Source: Silanimonas sp. (GTDB lineage Bacteria > Pseudomonadota > Gammaproteobacteria > Xanthomonadales > Xanthomonadaceae). From it: a stretch of DNA of 64,000 nucleotides. Within the stretch, counting starts at the first letter, position 1. Each line of letters opens with the position of its first letter. The stretch lies in contig NZ_JAPZQK010000013.1 of assembly GCF_027530345.1 (NCBI RefSeq), positions 154,392-218,391 on the forward strand, in the 5' to 3' direction. A program made the position numbers and the translations under genes. Shown here one piece after another: positions 1-11,856 of the stretch. The notes beneath the pieces are model-generated. The model did no database searches. It was not told the origin of the DNA and worked only from the letters and a program-made list of their open reading frames with translations.

Positions 1-1454
1 AGGCCGGAGCGCGCGAGTTTGATCGACGACACCAACGATTCGATCGACGAGTCCTGGCCGAAGATCACCATCTTCAGGTTGCGCTCGAGGTTCTTCAGCA
101 CGTCCTTGTCCGAGGCGCTGACCTGCTTCGGCGGGATGCGCGCCATCTTGGCGACGATGAGTTCGACCTCCTCGACGTCGATCAGACGCTTGCGCTTGTC
201 CTCGCTCATCAGGCGCTGGCGGGCACCGGCCTCGTCGATCACGTCGATGGCCTTGTCCGGCAGCAGGCGGTCGCCGATGTGCTTCACCGACAGGTCCACG
301 GCCGCCTGCAGCGCATCGGCGCTGTAGGTCACGTCGTGGTGCAGTTCGAACTTGCCCTTCAAGCCGTTGAGGATGGCCACCGCCTCGGCAACGGTCGGCT
401 CGACCACATCGATCTTCTGGAAGCGGCGCGCCAGCGCGCGGTCCTTCTCGAAGACCCCTCGGTACTCCTGGAAGGTCGTCGAGCCGATGCAGCGCAGCTC
501 GCCGGTCTGCAGGGCCGGCTTGATGAGGTTCGACGCATCCATCGTGCCACCCGACGCCGAGCCCGCACCGATGATGGTGTGGATCTCGTCGATGAACAGG
601 ATGGCGTTCGGCTCCTTCTTGATCTGGTTGACCACGGCCTTCAAGCGCTTCTCGAAGTCACCGCGGTACTTGGTGCCGGCGACCAGCGCGCCGAGGTCGA
701 GCGAATAGACCGTGGCGTCCTTCAGCACGTCCGGCACATCGCCCTCGACGATGCGCCACGCCAGGCCTTCGGCCAGCGCGGTCTTGCCCACGCCAGCCTC
801 GCCGACATACAGCGGGTTGTTCTTGCGGCGGCGGCACAGCACCTGGATCGTGCGCTCGATCTCCGCCTCGCGGCCGATCAGCGGATCGATCTTGCCTTCG
901 CGGGCGAGCTGGTTGAGGTTGGCCGCGAATTCCTCGAGCGGATTCTGCTTCGGCTGGCCGTCCTCGCCCGTCTCCCCTTCCGACTTCGGCGCATCGGCCG
1001 GCTTGGCATCGGTCGACTCGCCGCTCTTGGCGACGCCGTGCGAGATGTAGTTGACGACGTCGAGCCGGGTCACGTCCTGCTGCTGCAGGTGGTAGACCGC
1101 GTGGCTGTCCTTCTCGCCGAAGATCGCCACCAGCACGTTGGCGCCGGTCACTTCCTTCCGGCCGCTGCTCTGCACGTGGTAGACGGCGCGCTGCAGCACG
1201 CGCTGGAAGCCCAGCGTCGGCTGCGTGTCGCGGGTGTCGTCCTCTGGGAGGATCGGCACCGTCTCGGCGATGACGTTGCGCAGGTCCTGCCCAAGGCGGC
1301 CGTTGTCGGAGCCGCAGGCCTTCAGCACCTGCACTGCCGAGGCATTGTCGAGCAGCGCCAATAGCAGGTGCTCGACCGTCATGAACTCATGGCGGGCTTC
1401 GCGGGCCTGCTTGTAGCACTGGCCGATGGTGAATTCGAGATCTTTGCTGAACAT
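1..1454 (-). CDS. clpA: ClpA, ATP-dependent Clp protease ATP-binding subunit (C-terminus beyond left edge)
   Basis: ClpA is the AAA+ unfoldase that feeds substrates to the ClpP peptidase in the cytoplasm. The reading frame runs from ATG at 1454 off the left edge, giving about 484 residues of a protein usually near 750. Visible are the double Clp N-domain that binds ClpS, an acidic linker, and the first AAA+ module with Walker A GEAGVGKT, Walker B-type LFIDEIH and the following GAGSASGG segment. The second AAA+ module has only begun. A GGAGG ribosome-binding site lies 6 nt before the ATG. The gene follows clpS on the same strand after 39 nt, the standard arrangement. A sigma32-like promoter sits in that gap. 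Confidence 0.97.
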   Translation of the reverse strand, partial: MFSKDLEFTIGQCYKQAREARHEFMTVEHLLLALLDNASAVQVLKACGSDNGRLGQDLRNVIAETVPILPEDDTRDTQPTLGFQRVLQRAVYHVQSSGRKEVTGANVLVAIFGEKDSHAVYHLQQQDVTRLDVVNYISHGVAKSGESTDAKPADAPKSEGETGEDGQPKQNPLEEFAANLNQLAREGKIDPLIGREAEIERTIQVLCRRRKNNPLYVGEAGVGKTALAEGLAWRIVEGDVPDVLKDATVYSLDLGALVAGTKYRGDFEKRLKAVVNQIKKEPNAILFIDEIHTIIGAGSASGGTMDASNLIKPALQTGELRCIGSTTFQEYRGVFEKDRALARRFQKIDVVEPTVAEAVAILNGLKGKFELHHDVTYSADALQAAVDLSVKHIGDRLLPDKAIDVIDEAGARQRLMSEDKRKRLIDVEEVELIVAKMARIPPKQVSASDKDVLKNLERNLKMVIFGQDSSIESLVSSIKLARSG

Positions 1455-1480
1455 TCGGGGCCTCCAGGGCAATGACCCGG

Positions 1481-1508
1481 ATATGGGGGCGGCTCAGGCC
1501 TTTTCCAT
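1481..1508 (-). promoter_or_regulatory. Candidate sigma32 (heat-shock) promoter of clpA
   Basis: On the minus strand, ATGGAAA (1508-1502), a 13-nt spacer and CCCCATAT (1488-1481) lie just upstream of clpA. The -10 element matches the sigma32 consensus CCCCATNT completely and the -35 element matches CTTGAAA at 5 of 7 positions. The -35 element lies within the last codons of clpS. Transcription would begin near 1474, giving a leader of about 20 nt that contains the clpA ribosome-binding site. This is a pattern match only. Confidence 0.55.
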
Positions 1509-1820
1509 CGTGCACATCAGCGGATGCTGGTGCGTCCGTGAGAAATCGTTCACCTGCGACACTTTCGTTTCTGCCACTTCGCGTGTGTAGACGCCGCAGA
1601 CACCTTTGCCCCGCGTGTGCACGTGCAGCATCACTTGGGTGGCTTTCTCGCGGTTCATGCCGAAGAACACCTGCAACACCTCGACGACGAAATCCATCGG
1701 GGTGTAGTCATCGTTCAACAGGACCACCCGGTACAGCGATGGGCGTTCCAGTTCGGGCTTGGCCGTCTCGACGGCGAGGCCGCGTTCATGTTCGGAATCG
1801 GGGCGTTCGTGTTGGCTCAT
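1494..1820 (-). CDS. clpS: ClpS, ClpA adaptor of the N-end rule pathway
   Basis: ClpS binds the ClpA N-domain and delivers proteins with N-terminal Leu, Phe, Tyr or Trp to ClpAP. The 108-residue product is the usual size. It has a flexible N-terminal extension followed by the ClpS core: the [18 protein letters not shown] strand/helix segment with the conserved NDD-TPM pocket residues, then a helix with [21 protein letters not shown]. No Shine-Dalgarno sequence is seen before the ATG at 1820. Instead a TATACT -10 box ends 6 nt upstream, which suggests a leaderless mRNA. The gene is divergent from nudJ and upstream of clpA. Confidence 0.96.
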   Translation of the reverse strand: MSQHERPDSEHERGLAVETAKPELERPSLYRVVLLNDDYTPMDFVVEVLQVFFGMNREKATQVMLHVHTRGKGVCGVYTREVAETKVSQVNDFSRTHQHPLMCTMEKA

Positions 1821-1826
1821 GGGGCC

Positions 1827-1832
1827 AGTATA
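1827..1832 (-). promoter_or_regulatory. -10 box of clpS placing the transcript start at the ATG
   Basis: The minus strand reads TATACT at 1832-1827, then six bases (GGCCCC), then the clpS ATG. The hexamer matches TATAAT at 5 of 6 positions. A TTGCCG lies 19 nt further upstream as a poorly spaced -35. A start 6-7 nt after the -10 box would be the first base of the ATG, so the mRNA would have no leader. Confidence 0.5.
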
Positions 1833-1956
1833 TGAGGCGCTCGGAGCGCGACGGCAAGGGCCGGAAGCGCGGCGCGCGAACGTGGACGCTGCCGGATGCC
1901 GGCGTCACAATGCGGGCTTTCCCCGATCCGGCCGCCGCACGGCCGCGGAGTCCGCG

Positions 1957-2418
1957 TTGAGCTATCGCCAAGGCCGCTTCTGGCAACCCGACGTGACCGT
2001 CGCGACCGTCGTCTTCCGCGATGGGCGCCTGCTGGTCGTGGAGGAGGAGGTCGGTGGCCGCCGGGTGCTGAACCAGCCGGCCGGCCACTTGGAGCCAGAC
2101 GAGGCCATCGTCGATGCCGCGGTTCGGGAGACGCTGGAGGAAACCGGCTGGACGGTGCGGTTGACCGCCTTCGTCGGTGCCTACCAATGGCAGGCACCCG
2201 AAACCGGCCGCACCTATCTGCGCCTCGCCTTCACCGCGGAGCCGGTGGCTCACCACCCCGAGCTGCCGCTGGATGCCGGCATCATCCAAGCGCACTGGCT
2301 GACGCCTTCTGAACTGAGCGCCCGCGAGGCCGAACACCGCAGTCCGCTGGTCTGGCGCGTGGTGCAGGACGCCCTCGACGGCCGCCGGCTGCCGCTGGAG
2401 TCGGTGGCGGCGCTGTGA
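1957..2418 (+). CDS. nudJ: NUDIX hydrolase, NudJ-like phosphatase
   Basis: Predicted nucleoside di/triphosphate and HMP-pyrophosphate hydrolase of the NudJ type (153 residues, E. coli NudJ about 153). The NUDIX signature is complete: [23 protein letters not shown] fits GX5EX7REUXEEXGU, with a Leu-rich core after it. The frame is open further upstream to 1759, but the family start is best matched by TTG at 1957, preceded by GGAG 6 nt upstream. It lies 10 nt before mnmA, the order nudJ-mnmA-hflD being that of E. coli, so it is probably the first gene of that operon. Substrate is inferred from family and context. Confidence 0.88.
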   Translation: MSYRQGRFWQPDVTVATVVFRDGRLLVVEEEVGGRRVLNQPAGHLEPDEAIVDAAVRETLEETGWTVRLTAFVGAYQWQAPETGRTYLRLAFTAEPVAHHPELPLDAGIIQAHWLTPSELSAREAEHRSPLVWRVVQDALDGRRLPLESVAAL

Positions 2419-2428
2419 GGGGCCGGCG

Positions 2429-3583
2429 GTGAATGCCGTGGCGGCACGCGTCATCGTCGGTATGTCCGGCGGCGTCGACTCCTCGGTGGCGGCGTGGCTG
2501 CTGCGCGAGCGCGGGGAGTCCCTGGCCGGCCTGTTCATGCAGAACTGGGACGAGGACGGCAGCGGCGAGTGCCGCGCCGAGGACGATCGTCGGGACGCCT
2601 TGAAGGTCTGCGGCCAGCTGGGCCTGCCTTTCATCGCGCGCAATTTCGCGGCGGATTACTGGTCCGGCGTGTTCGAGACCTTCCTCGCCGAGTACCGGGC
2701 CGGCCGCACGCCGAACCCCGACGTGCTCTGCAACCGCGAGATCAAGTTCAAGACCTTCCTCGACGAGGCAAAGGCGCTGGGCGCCGAAAAGATCGCCACC
2801 GGGCACTACGCCCGCGTGGACGAGGCCGACGGGCGCTGGCGGCTGCTGCGCGGTGTCGACGCCTCGAAGGACCAGAGCTACTTCCTCCACCAACTGGGTC
2901 AGTCGCAGCTGGCGAGCACGCTGTTTCCCGTGGGCGAGCTGCCGAAGACCGAGGTGCGGGCCATCGCCGCCCGGCTGGGCCTCGCAACGGCGAAGAAGAA
3001 GGACAGCACCGGAATTTGCTTCATCGGGGAGCGCGATTTCCGCGAGTTCCTAGCGCAGTACATCGCCGTCACGCCCGGCGAGATCGTCGACGCCGCCGGC
3101 CACGTTCTGGGCCGCCATGACGGCATCGCCTTCTACACCCTTGGGCAGCGCGAGGGCCTGCGGATCGGCGGCGTGCGCGGCCGGCCCGACGCGCCCTGGT
3201 TCGTGGTCGGCAAGGATGCGGCCCGCAACCGACTGGTCGTCGAGCAGGGTGACACCCCGCTGCTGAAATCCTCGGTGCTGCGCAGCGAGGCCTTCCATTG
3301 GATTGCCGGCGAGCCGCCCGCGCTCCCGCTGCGCTGCGAGGCGCAGGTGCGCTACCGCCAACCGCCGCAGGCGTGCACCGTCCTCCCCCGCGACGACCAA
3401 GGCGTGGACGTCCACTTCGACGAACCCCAGCGCGCCGTCACGCCCGGCCAATCGCTGGTGCTCTACCGTGGCGACGAATGCTTGGGCGGCGCGGTCATCG
3501 CAGCGACCGACGCCCCGCTCGACCCGCTCCGCGCTACCGTCGCCACTTCCATCGCTCCTTTCTCCGCACCAGCGTCCCCATGA
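2429..3583 (+). CDS. mnmA: MnmA, tRNA-specific 2-thiouridylase
   Basis: MnmA adenylates U34 of tRNA-Lys, -Glu and -Gln and inserts sulfur to make 2-thiouridine. The 384-residue protein starts at GTG with the PP-loop SGGVDSS at residues 13-19. The two catalytic cysteines are in [12 protein letters not shown] and [11 protein letters not shown], and the C-terminal beta-barrel with YTLGQREGL follows. The family is typically about 370 residues. GAGG of the preceding stop region serves as ribosome-binding site. The stop overlaps the ATG of hflD (ATGA), so the two genes are translationally coupled. Confidence 0.97.
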   Translation: MNAVAARVIVGMSGGVDSSVAAWLLRERGESLAGLFMQNWDEDGSGECRAEDDRRDALKVCGQLGLPFIARNFAADYWSGVFETFLAEYRAGRTPNPDVLCNREIKFKTFLDEAKALGAEKIATGHYARVDEADGRWRLLRGVDASKDQSYFLHQLGQSQLASTLFPVGELPKTEVRAIAARLGLATAKKKDSTGICFIGERDFREFLAQYIAVTPGEIVDAAGHVLGRHDGIAFYTLGQREGLRIGGVRGRPDAPWFVVGKDAARNRLVVEQGDTPLLKSSVLRSEAFHWIAGEPPALPLRCEAQVRYRQPPQACTVLPRDDQGVDVHFDEPQRAVTPGQSLVLYRGDECLGGAVIAATDAPLDPLRATVATSIAPFSAPASP

Positions 3584-4200
3584 TCGAACGCGTCATCGCC
3601 CTCGCCGCCCTGGCGCAATCCCTGAAGCTCGTCCAGCAGCTGGCCTCCTTGGGCCAGACGGAGCAGCACCCGGAATCGGTCCTTTTCGACAGCCTGTTCC
3701 GCTTCGAGGCCGACGACGCCGAGACGATCTATGGCGGCACCGAGACGCTGGGCCGCGGCCTCGATCGCGGCCTTCGGGAGCTCTTGGCCCTTCTCGGGCA
3801 TGGACCGAAGGATCCCGCCGTCGGCCGCATGGGACTGACCCTGCTCGCCCTCGAGCGTAGCTTCGTGCGCCACCCGACCGCCGGCGAGCGCGTCCAATCG
3901 ACCCTGCGCGATGTCGAACGGCAGCGCCAACACCTCGGCCCGATGCACCCGACGGTGATCAACCGGCTTGGCGACCTCTATGCCGAGCAGGTCAGTCCGA
4001 TCGGCCAGCGCGTGCTGGTGCAGGGCAACCCGGTCTACCTCGGCCAGCCGCCGATCGTTGCCGAAGTCCGCGCCCTGCTCCTCTGCGGTCTTCGCGCCGC
4101 GGTGCTCTGGCGCCAGATGGGGGGCAGCCGGCTGGACTTCCTGCTCCGCCGCCGGGCCATGACCGAAGCCGCCCACCAGTTGCTGTCGCCGCTCGATTGA
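3580..4200 (+). CDS. hflD: HflD, lysogenization regulator homolog
   Basis: HflD is a peripheral membrane all-helical protein known in E. coli for affecting lambda CII stability. Its housekeeping role is unclear. The 206-residue product begins [14 protein letters not shown] and ends in the helix [21 protein letters not shown], both typical of the family, and carries a central [17 protein letters not shown] segment. The start overlaps the mnmA stop by 4 nt. The frame is open upstream inside mnmA, but the ATG at 3580 gives the normal length. Confidence 0.93.
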   Translation: MIERVIALAALAQSLKLVQQLASLGQTEQHPESVLFDSLFRFEADDAETIYGGTETLGRGLDRGLRELLALLGHGPKDPAVGRMGLTLLALERSFVRHPTAGERVQSTLRDVERQRQHLGPMHPTVINRLGDLYAEQVSPIGQRVLVQGNPVYLGQPPIVAEVRALLLCGLRAAVLWRQMGGSRLDFLLRRRAMTEAAHQLLSPLD

Positions 4201-4228
4201 AGCCGCCCCGGACCGGGATCGCTTCCGG

Positions 4229-4234
4229 CATAAT
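4229..4234 (+). promoter_or_regulatory. Possible -10 box of acnA
   Basis: CATAAT lies 75 nt upstream of the acnA ATG in the 108-nt gap after hflD. No convincing -35 hexamer is found 16-18 nt upstream, so only the -10 is proposed. The rest of the gap holds a GC-rich inverted repeat and the GGAG ribosome-binding site of acnA. Confidence 0.35.
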
Positions 4235-4308
4235 TCACGCCTGCCAGCGCCCCGCCGTGAGGCGGTGCGACCGGACCCTCTCGCCGCACCACCAGCCTGG
4301 AGCCATCC

Positions 4309-6990
<2,682 letters not shown>

Positions 6991-7014
6991 GCGCAAACGG
7001 CCCCCGCTCTCCCA

Positions 7015-7046
7015 CGAAGGCCGCCTCCGGGCGGCCTTCGTCGTTC
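7015..7046. terminator. Bidirectional hairpin terminator between acnA and the lipoprotein gene
   Basis: A perfect 11-bp stem (CGAAGGCCGCC at 7015-7025 pairing with 7030-7040) closes a TCCG tetraloop. A short T-rich tract follows on the plus strand. It lies 25 nt after the acnA stop and 41 nt after the stop of the convergent lipoprotein gene, so it can serve both strands. Confidence 0.75.
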
Positions 7047-7086
7047 TGGCGGGCAAGGGGCGGTGATGCCGCGCCGTGCGGCCGTG

Positions 7087-7674
7087 CTACTGCCCCAACG
7101 CCGGCTTGGACCAGTCGGCGCTGACCAGCACCCAGTCACGGCCCTGCAGACGCCAGACCGTCTCGACCCGCCGAGCCTCCACCCCTTCCGGGACGAACCG
7201 GTTGCCGCCGGTGACGACGGCGTCGAAGCGCGCCGCGGCGCGGTCGCCGCGAAGTTCGACGTCGACCGGCCCGATCGCAACGCCGACGTTCTGCTGGCGC
7301 AGCAGCATCAGGGTCGCGTAGCGGCGCAGGCCGTCGCGATCCATGCCGTCGGGCCCACCGAACTCCGGGTCGACGGCCTCGAGCAAGGCTCCGGTATCGC
7401 GGGCTTCGACCGCCTCCTGCAGGCTGGTGATCCGGGCACGGAGCGCGGCCTCATCCGGCGGATCGGCGCAGCCGGCGAGGGCCATGAGGACAAGACATGT
7501 CAGCACGGCGAGAAGACCACGTCCCTTTCGCCACGACGAAGGGAAGAAACAGCGCCCTCGCGGCTTGCCCGATATCGCCCCCTGTGCTGCAATCGAGCGA
7601 ATACTCGAAATTCCGTACGGCGCCGCATTGGCGTGTCGGGCGGTCCACGCGATAGGGGTGTTGTCGATGAGCAT
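7087..7674 (-). CDS. Putative lipoprotein with SnoaL-like/NTF2-like fold
   Basis: The protein has a lipoprotein signal: hydrophobic core [15 protein letters not shown] followed by the lipobox cysteine (LAGC), residue 69 counted from the ATG at 7674. After it come about 125 residues resembling small NTF2-like (SnoaL-like) domains: a helical [19 protein letters not shown], then [15 protein letters not shown], then alternating strands ending [18 protein letters not shown]. The far start leaves an unusually long pre-signal stretch and would overlap the fadD start by 8 nt. The real start is probably further in, perhaps at a non-ATG codon (GTG lies at 7506). Function is unknown. Confidence 0.65.
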   Translation of the reverse strand: MLIDNTPIAWTARHANAAPYGISSIRSIAAQGAISGKPRGRCFFPSSWRKGRGLLAVLTCLVLMALAGCADPPDEAALRARITSLQEAVEARDTGALLEAVDPEFGGPDGMDRDGLRRYATLMLLRQQNVGVAIGPVDVELRGDRAAARFDAVVTGGNRFVPEGVEARRVETVWRLQGRDWVLVSADWSKPALGQ

Positions 7675-9352
7675 TGAGCGTCCTTGGTTGTCCAGCTACC
7701 CGCAGGGCGTCCCCGCGGAAATCGACGTGGACGAGTTCCCGTCCATTGTCTCGGTCCTCGACAACGCCATCGCCAAGTACCGCGACCGTCCCGCGTTCTC
7801 GAACATGGGCAAGGTCCTCACCTACGGCGACATCGACCGCCTCAGCCAGCAGTTCGCCAGTTACCTGCTGAACGTATTGAAGCTGAAGAAGGGTGATCGC
7901 GTCGCGCTGATGATGCCGAACGTCCTGCAGTACCCGATCGCCATTTTCGGCACCCTGCGCGCCGGCCTCACCGTCGTCAACACCAACCCGCTCTACACCC
8001 CGCGCGAGCTCAAGCACCAGCTCGACGACTCCGGTGCCAGCGTGCTGGTGGTGCTCGAGAACGTCGCGCACACCGCCGCCGAAGTCGTGGCCGGGACGCA
8101 GGTGAAGCAGGTCATCGTCACCTCGGTGGGCGAGATGCTCGGTTTCCCGAAGGGCAAGGTCGTCGACTTCGTCATCAAGTACGTCAAGAAGCTGGTCCCG
8201 GATTACGACATCCCCGGCGCGGTGAATTTCCGCCACACGCTGACGGAAGGCGCCAAGCACACCCTGCCCTCGGTGACGCTCCGCAACACGGACATCGCCT
8301 TCCTGCAGTACACCGGCGGCACCACCGGCGTGGCGAAGGGCGCGATGCTCACCCATCGCAACCTCGTCGCGAACATGCAGCAGGCCTCGGCCTGGATCGG
8401 CACGAACGCGAAGCCGGGCCAGGAGATCATCATCACGGCGTTGCCGCTCTACCACATCTTCGCGTTGACGGCGAACGGCCTCGTCTTCATGAAGTTCGGC
8501 GGCTTGAACCACCTGATCACCAACCCGCGCGACATGGCCGGCTTCGTCAAGGAGCTGAAGTCGGTGCGCTTCACCGCGATCACCGGCGTGAACACGCTCT
8601 TCAACGGCCTGCTCAACACGCCGGGCTTCGACACCATCGATTTCTCCTCCTTACACCTGACGCTCGGCGGCGGCATGGCCGTGCAGCGCGCCGTGGCGGA
8701 ACGCTGGAAGAAGGCCACCGGCTGCACGCTGATCGAAGCCTATGGCCTCACCGAGACCTCGCCGGCGGCGTGCATGAACCCGCTCGGCCTGAAGGACTTC
8801 AACGGCGCGATCGGCCTGCCGATCTCCTCCACCGATGCCTGCGTGAAGGACGACGAGGGCCGCACGCTGGCGCATGGCGAAGTGGGCGAACTCTGCATCA
8901 AGGGCCCGCAGGTCATGCAGGGTTACTGGCAGCGCCCCGAGGAGACCGCGAAGGTCATCGACGCCGAAGGCTGGCTGCACACCGGCGACATGGCGAAGAT
9001 GGACCCCGCGGGCTTCTTTTACATCGTCGATCGCAAGAAGGACATGATCCTCGTGTCGGGCTTCAACGTGTACCCGAACGAGATCGAGGACGTGATCGCG
9101 ACGATGCCCGGCGTGCTGGAAGTCGCGGCGGTCGGCGTGCCGGATGACAAGTCGGGCGAGGCGGTGAAGGTGGTGGTAGTCCGCAAGGACCCGAACCTCA
9201 CCGCCGAGCAGGTGAAGGCCTTCTGCAAGGACAACCTCACCGGCTACAAGCTCCCGAAGATCGTCGAGTTCCGCACCGAACTGCCGAAGACCAACGTCGG
9301 AAAGATCCTGCGCCGCGAACTCCGCGACTCCGCCGCCAAATCGCCGGGCTGA
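7667..9352 (+). CDS. fadD: Long-chain fatty-acid--CoA ligase
   Basis: FadD activates exogenous fatty acids to acyl-CoA through an acyl-adenylate at the inner membrane. The start [16 protein letters not shown] matches FadD N-termini and is preceded by AGGGG. Motifs of the ANL superfamily are complete: P-loop [36 protein letters not shown], the hinge [20 protein letters not shown], and the catalytic lysine in [13 protein letters not shown]. Length is 561 residues, as in E. coli (561). It lies 9 nt upstream of the HD-GYP gene, so the three genes may be cotranscribed. Confidence 0.95.
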   Translation: MSIERPWLSSYPQGVPAEIDVDEFPSIVSVLDNAIAKYRDRPAFSNMGKVLTYGDIDRLSQQFASYLLNVLKLKKGDRVALMMPNVLQYPIAIFGTLRAGLTVVNTNPLYTPRELKHQLDDSGASVLVVLENVAHTAAEVVAGTQVKQVIVTSVGEMLGFPKGKVVDFVIKYVKKLVPDYDIPGAVNFRHTLTEGAKHTLPSVTLRNTDIAFLQYTGGTTGVAKGAMLTHRNLVANMQQASAWIGTNAKPGQEIIITALPLYHIFALTANGLVFMKFGGLNHLITNPRDMAGFVKELKSVRFTAITGVNTLFNGLLNTPGFDTIDFSSLHLTLGGGMAVQRAVAERWKKATGCTLIEAYGLTETSPAACMNPLGLKDFNGAIGLPISSTDACVKDDEGRTLAHGEVGELCIKGPQVMQGYWQRPEETAKVIDAEGWLHTGDMAKMDPAGFFYIVDRKKDMILVSGFNVYPNEIEDVIATMPGVLEVAAVGVPDDKSGEAVKVVVVRKDPNLTAEQVKAFCKDNLTGYKLPKIVEFRTELPKTNVGKILRRELRDSAAKSPG

Positions 9353-9361
9353 CGCCACGCG

Positions 9362-10591
9362 ATGGCTGTCGAAGAGGTTCGTCTCAACGTCAACGAACTG
9401 CAGCCCGGCATGTTCGTCTGCCGGCTTGAGGGTCGCTCGTGGGACACCACGGCGTTCCCGCTGCAAGGCGTGATGGTTCGTACCGTGGACGACATCATCG
9501 CCGTCCGCCAGCACGCCGACTACGTGTTCATCGACCGCATCCGCAGCGTCGATGGCACGCCAGGGGCCGTGCTGATGAGCTTGGACGTGGGCGGCGGCGG
9601 CAGCGGATTGCGCCACGTGGGCGCACCAACGCAGTACCGGATCAGTGCCAGCCTCGAGGAAGAGCTGCCGCGCATCAAGTTCGCGGCGAACGAAGCGCAG
9701 AAGCTGTCGCGACGCCTGACCGCCGACCTGCGCGAAGGCCGCAAGCTGTCGATCGAAGAGATCAGCACCGCGGTCGAACCGGTCGTCGCCAGCGTCATCC
9801 GCAATCCGGACGCGTACTTCTGGCTGGCCAGCCTGAAGGAGCGCGACCCCTATGCCTACAGCCACGCGGTGAACTGCGCGGCTCTGATGTCGGCCTTCGG
9901 CCGCCAGCTCGGCTTCCCGGGCAGTGTGCTGGTGGAACTCGCGAGTTCAGGGATGCTGATGGATCTCGGCTTGGCCTCCCTTCCCGAGGGCACGGTGAAC
10001 CACGCGGCTCCGCTTTCCGACGTGCAGCGCGAGACCATGAAGCGCCATGTCGAAGCCAGCCTGGCGCAGCTCGACAGCACGCCGGGCACCACCCCGCTTA
10101 TCCGCAGCGCGGTGGCCCATCACCACGAGCGCCACGACGGCAGCGGCTACCCCGCCGGGCGTCGCGGTTTCGAGATCCCGCTCGAAGCGCGGATGCTCGG
10201 CATCGTCGACAGCTTCGATGCGATGAGCAGCGCGCGCGTCTACCAGCCGGCGTCCGCCCGCCACCACGTGCTGCAGGCCCTTTACCGCGAACGCGACCGC
10301 CTGTTCCAAGCCGAGTTGATCGAGCAGTTCAGCCAAAGCATCGGCGTGTACCCGACCGGATCGCTGGTCGAGTTGAGCAGCGGCGAAGTCGCCGTCATCA
10401 CCGCGCAGAACAGCGCGCGCCGGCTGCTGCCCAAGGTCACCGTGCTGACGCGCCCGGACAAGACCGTCAACCCCGCCTTCCGACAGGTCGACCTCTGGCA
10501 ACAGCCCGAGGCGGACGGCCCGCGGCTCACCATCCACCGCGCGCTGCAGCCGGGAGCCTATGGCCTTGATCTCGCCGAGTTCTTCCTCTGA
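9362..10591 (+). CDS. DUF3391 / HD-GYP domain protein with degenerate HD site
   Basis: HD-GYP proteins hydrolyse c-di-GMP. Residues 5-130 resemble DUF3391 (LQPGMFVCRLEGRSW) and about 150-330 form the HD-GYP domain, with SHAVN (168-171), a helix ending LMDLGL, KRHVEA (H229) and HHHERHDGSGYPAG (253-266). The HD dyad is MD (M200-D201) instead of HD, and the GK that normally follows is GL. Thus a metal ligand and the signature lysine are lost while the GYP loop is intact. The protein may be a c-di-GMP sensor or inactive. Its stop overlaps the next EAL gene by 32 nt. Confidence 0.9.
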   Translation: MAVEEVRLNVNELQPGMFVCRLEGRSWDTTAFPLQGVMVRTVDDIIAVRQHADYVFIDRIRSVDGTPGAVLMSLDVGGGGSGLRHVGAPTQYRISASLEEELPRIKFAANEAQKLSRRLTADLREGRKLSIEEISTAVEPVVASVIRNPDAYFWLASLKERDPYAYSHAVNCAALMSAFGRQLGFPGSVLVELASSGMLMDLGLASLPEGTVNHAAPLSDVQRETMKRHVEASLAQLDSTPGTTPLIRSAVAHHHERHDGSGYPAGRRGFEIPLEARMLGIVDSFDAMSSARVYQPASARHHVLQALYRERDRLFQAELIEQFSQSIGVYPTGSLVELSSGEVAVITAQNSARRLLPKVTVLTRPDKTVNPAFRQVDLWQQPEADGPRLTIHRALQPGAYGLDLAEFFL

Positions 10592-11807
10592 CACCCCGGC
10601 GGGCTGGCCGGCGTACGAAGCGTCCGCGGCGCAGCTCCTCAAGTCCGCCTCGCCGAACGCCAGCCTCGCCCTGCTGCAGGTCCACTTCCGACAACGGCTG
10701 GCACTCGCCGCCGCCCACGGGCAGCCGCTGACGGAAATCGCGTTCGACGAAGCCGAAGCCCGCATCGTCGCCGCGCTCCGCCCGGGCGACCACCTGCTGC
10801 GCAGTGGACACGGCGATTTCTACGTGCTCCTGCCGCGACTCTTCGGCCTCGGCCACGCCGAGCTGGCGGCCCAGCGCATCCTTCGTGAACTGGAGTCGCC
10901 GATCGTGGCCGGTGGCCGCCACCTGCACCTGATGCCGACGGTGGGCGCTGCGCTCGCGACCGAACCGGGGGAGTCCCCGACCTCGCTGCAGCAGCGTGCG
11001 AGCGCCGCCGTCGTGCACGCGGTACGCGAGGGCGAAACCATCGCCATCGCCCGCGAGTACACCCAGGATGCGATGGTCACCGAGCTCCGCGATGCGCTTT
11101 CGCGCAACGCGCTCGACCTCGTCTACCAGCCCATCGTTACCCTGCCGGAGCAACGCGTCGTGGGCTACGAAGCGCTCGCGCGCTGGCGCCGCGGCGATGG
11201 CAACGAGGTCGCACCCTCGGTCTTCATTCCCATGGCCGAGGACGCCGGCCTCGCCGAGGAACTCACGCGCTGGACGCTGCAGGTCGCCCTACGCGAGTTC
11301 GTGCCCCTCCAGCGTCGCCAACCGGAACTCTACTGCGCCATCAACCTGTCGGCCCGCGCTTTCGACAATCCCGCGCTATGCGAGCAGGTCCTCGCCGCCC
11401 TGGCGATCTGGGAACTGCCGCCGCAGAGCCTGATGATCGAGGTGACCGAGACGGCCGTGCTGCACGACGTCGGACGCAACGCCAGCGCCCTGCAGCGCCT
11501 TGCCACCGAGGGCGTGCGCCTCGCCATCGACGACTTCGGGCAGGGCTACTCCTCGTTGGGCTACCTGCGCCACCTGCCGGCCGCCATCCTCAAGATCGAC
11601 CAGAGCTTCGTCGCCGATGCCGCCAATCCGCGCACGCGCGCCCTGCTGGAGGCGATCTCCGGCATGGCCCACCGCCTCGGCATGCGTGCGGTAGCCGAAG
11701 GCGTGGAAACGGAAGCGATGCTCGGCGCCGTGCTCGAGGCCGGCTGCGACCACGCGCAGGGCTACCTGTTCGGCCGGCCTGCGCCGATCAGCTACTGGCT
11801 GCGCTGA
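10560..11807 (+). CDS. Degenerate GGDEF / intact EAL c-di-GMP phosphodiesterase
   Basis: The product has 415 residues. The N-terminal half (about 1-180) looks like a GGDEF fold in which the signature is replaced by SGHGDF, so no cyclase activity is expected. The C-terminal EAL domain (about 185-415) keeps every catalytic landmark: YEALARW, the Asn of INLSARAF, EVTETAV, IDDFGQGYSSLGYL, LKIDQSF, AVAEGVETE and HAQGYLFGRP. It should convert c-di-GMP to pGpG in the cytoplasm. The start lies inside the end of the HD-GYP gene, so translation is coupled. Confidence 0.94.
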   Translation: MALISPSSSSDTPAGWPAYEASAAQLLKSASPNASLALLQVHFRQRLALAAAHGQPLTEIAFDEAEARIVAALRPGDHLLRSGHGDFYVLLPRLFGLGHAELAAQRILRELESPIVAGGRHLHLMPTVGAALATEPGESPTSLQQRASAAVVHAVREGETIAIAREYTQDAMVTELRDALSRNALDLVYQPIVTLPEQRVVGYEALARWRRGDGNEVAPSVFIPMAEDAGLAEELTRWTLQVALREFVPLQRRQPELYCAINLSARAFDNPALCEQVLAALAIWELPPQSLMIEVTETAVLHDVGRNASALQRLATEGVRLAIDDFGQGYSSLGYLRHLPAAILKIDQSFVADAANPRTRALLEAISGMAHRLGMRAVAEGVETEAMLGAVLEAGCDHAQGYLFGRPAPISYWLR

Positions 11808-11819
11808 TCCCCAGCCCGC

Positions 11820-11843
11820 CGGGCGCGGCTAGTCGCGCGCCCG
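11820..11843. terminator. Possible hairpin between convergent genes
   Basis: An 8-bp GC stem (CGGGCGCG with CGCGCCCG) and an 8-nt loop lie in the 49-nt gap between the EAL gene and the convergent exported-protein gene. There is no T tract on either side, so termination is uncertain. Confidence 0.3.
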
Positions 11844-11856
11844 TGCCCCTCGCCCG

